NCBI GenBank assembly: GCA_022113835.1
Contig: JAILWY010000029.1
Coordinates: 2,118,001 to 2,182,000, forward strand
Source: Atopsyche davidsoni
Lineage: Eukaryota; Arthropoda; Insecta; Trichoptera; Hydrobiosidae
Length of the DNA: 64,000 nt
Direction of reading: 5' to 3'
The position numbers were made by a program, and so were the translations under genes. The notes beneath the pieces are model-generated. The model was not told where the DNA came from and did no database searches. It saw only the letters and a program-made list of their open reading frames with translations. Of the stretch, positions 60,001-64,000 are shown in pieces (positions within the stretch are counted from its first letter, which is position 1; the number at the start of each line of letters is the position of its first letter).

Positions 60001-63000
60001 CGCACCTGTTGTAACCGACATAACAACACCTTCTGCCGCACCTGTTGTAACCGACATAACAACACCTTCTGCCACTTCTGTTGCAACCGACGTAACAACA
60101 TTATCAGGCGCACCAGTAGAAACTGTCACGACAGCATCTACTGCCGCAACTGTTGAAACCGTCACAACAACATCTTCTGCCGCACCTGTTGTAACCGGCA
60201 TATCAACGTCTTCTGCCGCACCTGTTGTAACCGGCATAACAACACCTTCTGCCACTCCTGTTGCAACCGACATAACAACATTATCAGGCGCACCAGTAGA
60301 AACTGTCACGACAGCATCTACTGCCGCAACTGTTGAAACCGTCACAACAACATCTTCTGCCGCAAGTGTTGTAACCGACATAACAACATCTTCTGCCGCA
60401 CCTGTTGTAACCGGCATATCAACGTCTTCTGCCGCATCTGTTGTAACCGACACAACATCACCTTCAGGCGCACCAGTAGAAACCGTCCCGACAGCATCTA
60501 CTGCCGCAACTGTTGAAACCGTCAAAACAACATCTTCTTCCGCATCTGTTATAACCGACATAACAACACCTTCTGCTACTCCTGTTGCAACCGACATAAC
60601 AACACCATCAGGCGCACCAGTTGAAACCGTCCCGACAGCATCTACTGCCGCAACTGTTGAAACCGTCACAACAACATCTTCTGCCGCACCTGTTGTAACC
60701 GACATAACAACACCTTCTGCCGCACCTGTTGTAACCGGCATATCAACGTCTTCTGCCGCATCTGCTGTAACCGACACAACATCACCATCAGGCGCACCAG
60801 TAGAAACCGTCCCGACAGCATCTACTGCCGCAACTGTTGAAACCGTCACAACAACATCTTCTTCCGCATCTGTTGTAACCGACATAACAACACCTTCTGC
60901 TACTCCTGTTGCAACCGACATAACAACATTATCAGGCGCACCAGTAGAAACTGTCACGACAGCATCTACTGCCGCAACTGTTGAAACCGTCACAACAACA
61001 TCTTCTTCCGCATCTGTTGTAACCGACATAACAACACCTTCTGCCACTCCTGTTGCAACCGACGTAACAACATTATCAGGCGCACCAGTAGAAACTGTCA
61101 CGACAGCATCTACTGCCGCAACTGTTGAAACCGTCACAACAACATCTTCTGCCGCACCTGTTGTAACCGACATACCAACACCTTCTGCTCCTCCTGTTGC
61201 AACCGACATAACAACACCATCAGGCGCTCCAGTTGAAACCGTCCCGAGAGCATCTACTGCCGCAACTGTTGAAACCGTCACAACAACATCTTCTGCCGCA
61301 CCTGTTGTAACCGACATAACAACACCTTCTGCCACTCCTGTTGCAACCGACGTAACAACATTATCAGGCGCACCAGTAGAAACTGTCACGACAGCATCTA
61401 CTGCCGCAACTGTTGAAACCGTCACAACAACACCTTCTGCCGCACCTGTTGTAACCGACATAACAACACCTTCTGCCGCACCTGTTGTAACCGACATAAC
61501 AACACCTTCTGCCACTCCTGTTGCAACCGACGTAACAACATTATCAGGCGCACCAGTAGAAACTGTCACGACAGCATCTACTGCCGCAACTGTTGAAACC
61601 GTCACAACAACATCTTCTGCCGCACCTGTTGTAACGGACATAACAACACCTTCTGCCGCACCTGTTGTAACCGACATAACAACACCTTCTGCTACTCCTG
61701 TTGCAACTGACATAACAACACCATCAAGCGCACCAGTTGAAACCGTCCCGACAGCATCTACTGCCGCAACTGTTGAAACCGTCACAACAACATCTTCTTC
61801 CGCACCTGTTGTAACCGACATTACAACACCTTCTGTCGCACCTGTTGTAACCGACATAACAACACCTTCTGCCGCACCTGTTGTAACCGACATAACAACA
61901 CCTTCTGCCACTTCTGTTGCAACCGACGTAACAACATTATCAGGCGCACCAGTAGAAACTGTCACGACAGCATCTACTGCCGCAACTGTTGAAACCGTCA
62001 CAACAACATCTTCTGCCGCACCTGTTGTAACCGGCATATCAACGTCTTCTGCCGCACCTGTTGTAACCGGCATAACAACACCTTCTGCCACTCCTGTTGC
62101 AACCGACATAACAACATTATCAGGCGCACCAGTAGAAACTGTCACGACAGCATCTACTGCCGCAACTGTTGAAACCGTCACAACAACATCTTCTGCCGCA
62201 AGTGTTGTAACCGACATAACAACATCTTCTGCCGCACCTGTTGTAACCGGCATATCAACGTCTTCTGCCGCATCTGTTGTAACCGACACAACATCACCTT
62301 CAGGCGCACCAGTAGAAACCGTCCCGACAGCATCTACTGCCGCAACTGTTGAAACCGTCAAAACAACATCTTCTTCCGCATCTGTTATAACCGACATAAC
62401 AACACCTTCTGCTACTCCTGTTGCAACCGACATAACAACACCATCAGGCGCACCAGTAGAAACCGTCCCGACAGCATCTACTGCCGCAACTGTTGAACCC
62501 TTAACAACAACATCTTCTGCCGCACCTGTTGTAACCGACATAACAACACGTTCTGCCACTCCTGTTGCAACCGACATAACAACACCTTCTGCCACTCCTG
62601 TTGCAACCGACGTAACAACATTATCAGGCGCACCAGTAGAAACTGTCACGACAGCATCTACTGCCGTAACTGTTGAAACCGTCACAACAACATCTTCTTC
62701 CGCATCTGTTGTAACCGACATAACAACACCTTCTGCCACTCCTGTTGCAACCGACGTAACAACATTATCAGGCGCACCAGTAGAAACTGTCACGACAGCA
62801 TCTACTGCCGCAACTGTTGAAACCGTCACAACAACATCTTCTTCCGCACCTGTTGTAACCGACATACCAACACCTTCTGCTACTCCTGTTGCAACCGACA
62901 TAACAACACCATCAGGCGCTCCAGTTGAAACCGTCCCGACAGCATCTACTGCCGCAACTGTTGAAACCGTCACAACAACATCTTCTGCCGCACCTGTTGT

Positions 63001-64000
63001 AACCGACATAACAACACCTTCTGCCGCACCTGTTGTAACCGGCATATCAACGTCTTCTGCCGCATCTGCTGTAACCGACACAACATCACCATCAGGCGCA
63101 CCAGTAGAGAGCGTCCCGACAGAATCTACTGCCGCAACTGTTGAAACCGTCACATTAACATCTTCTGCCGCACCTGTTGTAACCGGAATATCAACGTCTT
63201 CTGCCGCATCTGTTGTATCCGACACAACATCACCTTCAGGCGCACCAGTAGAAACCGTCCCGACAGCATCTACTGCCGCAACTGTTGAAACCGTCACAAC
63301 AACATCTTCTTCCGCACCTGTTGTAACCGACATTACAACACCTTCTGCTACTCCTGTTGCAACCGACATAACAACACCATCAGGCGCACCAGTTGAAACC
63401 GTCCCGACAGCATCTACTGCCGCAACTGTTGAAACCGTCACAACAACATCTTCTGCCGCACCTGTTGTAACCGACATAACAACACCTTCTGCCGCACCTG
63501 TTGTAACCGGCATATCAACGTCTTCTGCCGCATCTGCTGTAACCGACACAACATCACCATCAGGCGCACCAGTAGAAACCGTCCCGACAGCATCTACTGC
63601 CGCAACTGTTGAAACCGTCACAACAACATCTTCTTCCGCATCTGTTGTAACCGACATAACAACACCTTCTGCTACTCCTGTTGCAACCGACATAACAACA
63701 CCATCAGACGCACCAGTAGAAACCGTCCCGACAGCATCTACTGCCGCAACTGTTGAAACCGTCACAACAACATCTTCTTCCGCACCTGTTGTAACCGACA
63801 TAACAACACCTTCTGCCGCACCTGTTGTAACCGACATAACAACACCTTCTGCCGCACCTGTTGTAACCGACATAACAACACCTTCTGCCACTCCTGTTGC
63901 AACCGACACAACATCACCATCAGGCGCACCAGTAGAAACCGTCCCGACAGCATCTACTGCAGCACCTGTTGAAACCGTCACAACAACATCTTCTGCCGCA
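2..64000 (+). CDS. Internal part of a giant Thr/Ser/Pro/Ala/Val-rich repeat protein (mucin-like), partial at both ends
   Basis: The frame beginning at base 2 is open through the whole window: 21,333 codons, with no stop seen and neither end present. The product is 1,777 consecutive 12-residue repeats. The main types are A TDITTPSAAPVV, B TGISTSSAASAV, C TDTTSPSGAPVE, D TVPTASTAATVE, E TVTTTSSSAPVV, F TDITTPSATPVA, G TDVTTLSGAPVE and H TVTTASTAATVE. In the six-unit cycle at 218-433, 31 of 72 residues are Ser or Thr, 8 are Pro, 5 are acidic and none is basic, aromatic, Cys or Met. From that composition this part alone would weigh about 2 MDa unmodified. Such sequences are typical of disordered, often O-glycosylated stalks of mucins and wall adhesins, so an extracellular structural role is inferred. 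No signal peptide, folded domain or anchor is in the window. The only in-frame ATG I noticed, at 58904, is a Thr-to-Met change inside a repeat and not a start. The + strand is preferred because its frame is uninterrupted. A non-coding array is the main alternative. Confidence 0.6.
218..433 (+). repeat. Type example of the six-unit cycle E-A-A-B-C-D (216 bp, 72 residues)
   Basis: Units start at 218 (E), 254 (A), 290 (A), 326 (B), 362 (C) and 398 (D). The same order, with a variable number of A units, recurs through the window. A second form uses F-G-H in place of B-C-D, first seen complete at 542 (F), 578 (G) and 614 (H). A third runs F, then TDITTPSGAPVE, then D. Examples with no A unit (E at 1586 directly before B at 1622) and with three A units (27362-27613) show that the A run is the elastic part of the cycle. 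Confidence 0.9.
1835..5009. repeat. Tandem segmental duplication, period 1,584 bp (44 units)
   Basis: Sequence from about 1835 to 3425 recurs directly at about 3419 to 5009. Both copies carry the CAA variant (1979 and 3563) that makes a TGA on the other strand, and the GAT variant upstream of it. The join near 3415-3470 puts a B unit directly after an F unit, an order otherwise rare. The same join recurs near 7375-7430 because it was copied again by the larger duplication. Confidence 0.85.
3285..11090. repeat. Tandem segmental duplication, period 3,960 bp (110 units)
   Basis: About 3285-7090 matches about 7245-11090. Between 3285 and 6600 I noticed only three substitutions: 3900 C versus 7860 A, 5187 A versus 9147 C, and 6150 T versus 10110 C. 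Near 6600 and 10560 the right copy has one extra A unit, and the match then continues at an offset of 3,996. The block contains the right copy of the 1,584-bp duplication, so that event came first. Confidence 0.88.
12540..17717. repeat. Tandem segmental duplication, period 2,556 bp (71 units)
   Basis: About 12540-15095 matches about 15096-17651, and the match runs on to about 17717 as the start of a further copy. Shared private variants include GAA before GGC near 12850 and 15406, the GGT ACA change near 14116 and 16672, and the TCA-for-ACC change near 14581 and 17137. Copy limits are precise to one or two units. Confidence 0.87.
17660..25975. repeat. Tandem segmental duplication, 125 units in the left copy, 120 in the right
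   Basis: About 17660-19330 matches 22160-23830 at an offset of 4,500 bases. From about 19510 the match continues at 23830 with an offset of 4,320, so the right copy lacks 180 bases (five units). The match ends near 21655 and 25975. Shared markers include GCA GCT at 18241 and 22741, and the TTT TCT change at 21114 and 25434. A short stretch near 20690-20715 differs from 25010-25035 at several linked sites, which looks like a local exchange of one module. Confidence 0.85.
20870..21985. repeat. Smaller duplication, period 756 bp (21 units)
   Basis: About 20870-21230 recurs at about 21626-21985. Both carry the same rare changes: CTT TCT at 21005 and 21761, TTT TCT at 21114 and 21870, and GTT ATA after ACC at 21171 and 21927. 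The right part of this block is not present in the 22.2-26.0 kb copy, so it may be younger than the 4.3-4.5 kb duplication or may have been lost there. Confidence 0.75.
26875..36190. repeat. Three-copy higher-order repeat, offsets 3,672 bp and 2,808 bp
   Basis: About 26875-29440 recurs at 30547-33112 and 33355-35920. All three carry the ATA TTA change (27302, 30974, 33782), the ACA-for-GCA change nearby, and the paired cycles with three A units. The middle and right copies are a perfect-looking tandem duplication of 2,808 bp (78 units), spanning about 30220 to 35920. At the middle copy's right end (about 33110) sequence switches back to that of 30302, while the left and right copies share a TCG GTT variant at 29441 and 35921 and stay alike to about 29710 and 36190. 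This places the exchange point within about one unit. Confidence 0.87.
36080..37060. repeat. Dispersed copy of a segment 19.6 kb to the left
   Basis: About 36080-37060 matches 16460-17440 at an offset of 19,620 bases (545 units), including the rare GGT ACA variant (36292 and 16672), the ACT ACT pair after TCT near 36922 and 17302, and the GAA-for-GCA change at 36842 and 17222. One clear difference is ACC at 36758 against TCA at 17138. It directly follows the three-copy block, so it may mark the edge of that amplification. Confidence 0.75.
42560..50252. repeat. Tandem segmental duplication, offsets 3,924 and 3,744 bp
   Basis: About 42560-44416 matches 46484-48340 (109 units apart) and about 45180-46508 matches 48924-50252 (104 units apart). 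The two copies abut. The middle part is 180 bases (five units) shorter in the right copy. Shared markers are the CAA CCG CAC change at 43401 and 47325, the ATC AAC TGC change near 43936 and 47860, and the AGA codon (Arg) near 45475 and 49219. A further copy of the first marker at 44589 shows an internal 1,188-bp (33-unit) repeat. Confidence 0.83.
49888..51908. repeat. Tandem duplication, period 972 bp (27 units)
   Basis: About 49888-50936 recurs at 50860-51908. Both share TGT TAT AAC at 50251 and 51223 and the CAC AAG change at 50462 and 51434. I noticed about five substitutions in 1 kb, among them ACA against ATC near 50453 and 51425, and CAT against AAT near 50407 and 51379. This pair is therefore more diverged than the 3,960-bp duplication. 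Confidence 0.83.
54044..55004. repeat. Third copy of the 972-bp block
   Basis: About 54044-55004 matches 50948-51908 at an offset of 3,096 bases (86 units), with the CAC AAG marker at 54530. It lacks the TAT AAC variant of the other two copies and has its own change near 54552 (TCA for GCA after CCG ACA). It is separated from them by 51.9-54.0 kb, which holds ordinary cycles of the array. Confidence 0.75.
55220..59100. repeat. Segmental duplication, offset 2,556 shrinking to 2,376 and 2,340 bp
   Basis: About 55220-55950 matches 57776-58506 (71 units). Markers are the AGC codon at 55404 and 57960 followed by ACT GAA. Downstream the match resumes at an offset of 2,376 bases (56125 with 58501), five units shorter, and later at 2,340 (56761 with 59101). 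The AGC marker appears again near 63107, next to GAG, which shows a more distant relative at the right end of the window. Confidence 0.7.
59485..62456. repeat. Duplication, offset 1,836 bp (51 units)
   Basis: About 59485-60620 matches 61321-62456. Shared markers are ATC AAG CGC at 59887 and 61723, CTG TCG CAC at 59997 and 61833, and GCA AGT GTT at 60363 and 62199. Differences include ACA against ACC near 59762 and 61598, and TTA against GTA near 59830 and 61666. The GCA AGT GTT marker also occurs at 56763 and 59103, so this region holds four related cycles. Confidence 0.75.

Larger units (their letters stand above)
7522..63981 (-). other. Long antisense open frame mirroring the + strand frame; probably not a gene
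   Basis: On the - strand one frame reads 18,819 codons from an ATG ending at 63981 to a TGA at 7522-7524. It encodes 12-residue repeats such as SVTTGAAEGVVM, rich in Val, Gly, Ala, Thr and Glu. Its third codon positions pair with third positions of the + frame, so a base change silent in one is usually silent in the other and openness carries over. It is closed by TGA at 1978, 3562 and 7522, although the array continues unchanged past each stop. These three stops descend from one G-to-C change (GAA to CAA, Glu to Gln, on the + strand). If the - strand were the coding one, this would be the C-terminal part of a gene that starts beyond the right edge. I think that less likely. Confidence 0.2.
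1..64000. repeat. 36-bp tandem array (minisatellite), 1,777 complete units in one unbroken register
   Basis: Unit boundaries (usually ACC on the + strand) sit at 2 + 36n everywhere I checked, from 2 to 63,974. All length changes between related segments are multiples of 36. The common A unit on the + strand contains 13 C, 5 G, 10 A and 8 T, so GC is 50 percent with a strong excess of C over G. CpG occurs twice per A unit, about what base composition predicts. Variation is mostly substitution, and the variants are shared between neighbouring segments in linked groups, so amplification by blocks has been active. The array fills the window, so its full length and flanks are unknown. Confidence 0.98.

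Noticed and set aside
6..63953. Dozens of small - strand open frames of 63-86 codons with RLQQVRQKVLL-like repeats
   Set aside because: They recur at multiples of 36 bases in a frame closed in every cycle, start at an ATG that the repeat supplies by chance, and lie inside both long frames. They are by-products of the repeat.
7522..63981. Taking the 18,819-codon - strand frame as the gene
   Set aside because: It has three stops inherited with duplications while the array carries on past them, and its openness follows from the third-position alignment with the + frame. Purine-richness of the - strand speaks mildly in its favour, so I keep it as a low-confidence alternative.
1..64000. CRISPR array, suggested by a repeat length of 36 bases
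   Set aside because: The units abut one another with no unique spacers, and all intervening units are variants of the same sequence. No cas genes are present.
58904..64000. Start of a separate + strand gene at the in-frame ATG at 58904
   Set aside because: The ATG is a single C-to-T change of ACG in an H unit. The frame is open far upstream and there is no change in sequence character at this point.
1..64000. Transposon, retroelement or viral origin
   Set aside because: No terminal repeats, target-site duplications, transposase, integrase or polymerase motifs are present. The whole window is one simple array.
1..64000. Centromeric or telomeric satellite
   Set aside because: The unit is shorter than typical centromeric monomers and unlike telomere repeats, and keeps a perfect 3-base frame with no stops in one reading. 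A non-coding array cannot be fully excluded without expression data.

Overview
All 64,000 bases belong to one tandem array of a 36-bp unit. Unit starts fall at position 2 and every 36 bases after it, up to 63,974. That gives 1,777 complete units plus 27 bases, and the register does not slip by a single base from end to end. Neither edge of the array is in the window. I see no single-copy sequence, RNA gene, mobile element, CRISPR array, promoter or terminator.

The frame that starts at base 2 on the + strand stays open from 2 to 64,000 (21,333 codons). It encodes a degenerate 12-residue repeat rich in Thr, Ser, Pro, Ala and Val, for example TDITTPSAAPVV, TGISTSSAASAV, TDTTSPSGAPVE, TVPTASTAATVE and TVTTTSSSAPVV. 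It has almost no Met, Lys, Arg or aromatic residues and I saw no Cys. My preferred reading is an internal piece of a giant, mucin-like or stalk-like, disordered and acidic surface or secreted protein. Because ATG is nearly absent, a caller that needs an internal start will miss this frame. It will report instead the mirror frame on the - strand, which is also open for 18,819 codons but is broken by three TGA stops at 1978, 3562 and 7522. A non-coding minisatellite is the main alternative.

The units follow an order: E, then zero to several A, then B or F, then C or G, then D or H, then E again. A common cycle is six units (216 bp, 72 residues). Above this lies a patchwork of multi-kilobase segmental duplications, all by whole units: 1,584-bp (1.8-5.0 kb) nested in 3,960-bp (3.3-11.1 kb), 2,556-bp (12.5-17.7 kb), 4,500/4,320-bp (17.7-26.0 kb), a three-copy block (26.9-36.2 kb), 3,924/3,744-bp (42.6-50.3 kb), 972-bp (49.9-51.9 kb, third copy at 54-55 kb), 2,556/2,376-bp (from 55.2 kb) and 1,836-bp (59.5-62.5 kb). 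This is what repeated in-register unequal exchange would leave.

The organism cannot be named from this sequence. CpG is not depleted in the unit, which argues against a heavily CpG-methylated vertebrate genome. Frequent ATA for Ile and the Thr/Ser/Pro-rich product lean towards an invertebrate, protist or fungus, but a bacterial giant gene is not excluded. All unit counts, offsets and copy limits were worked out by eye, so copy limits are good to a few tens of bases.
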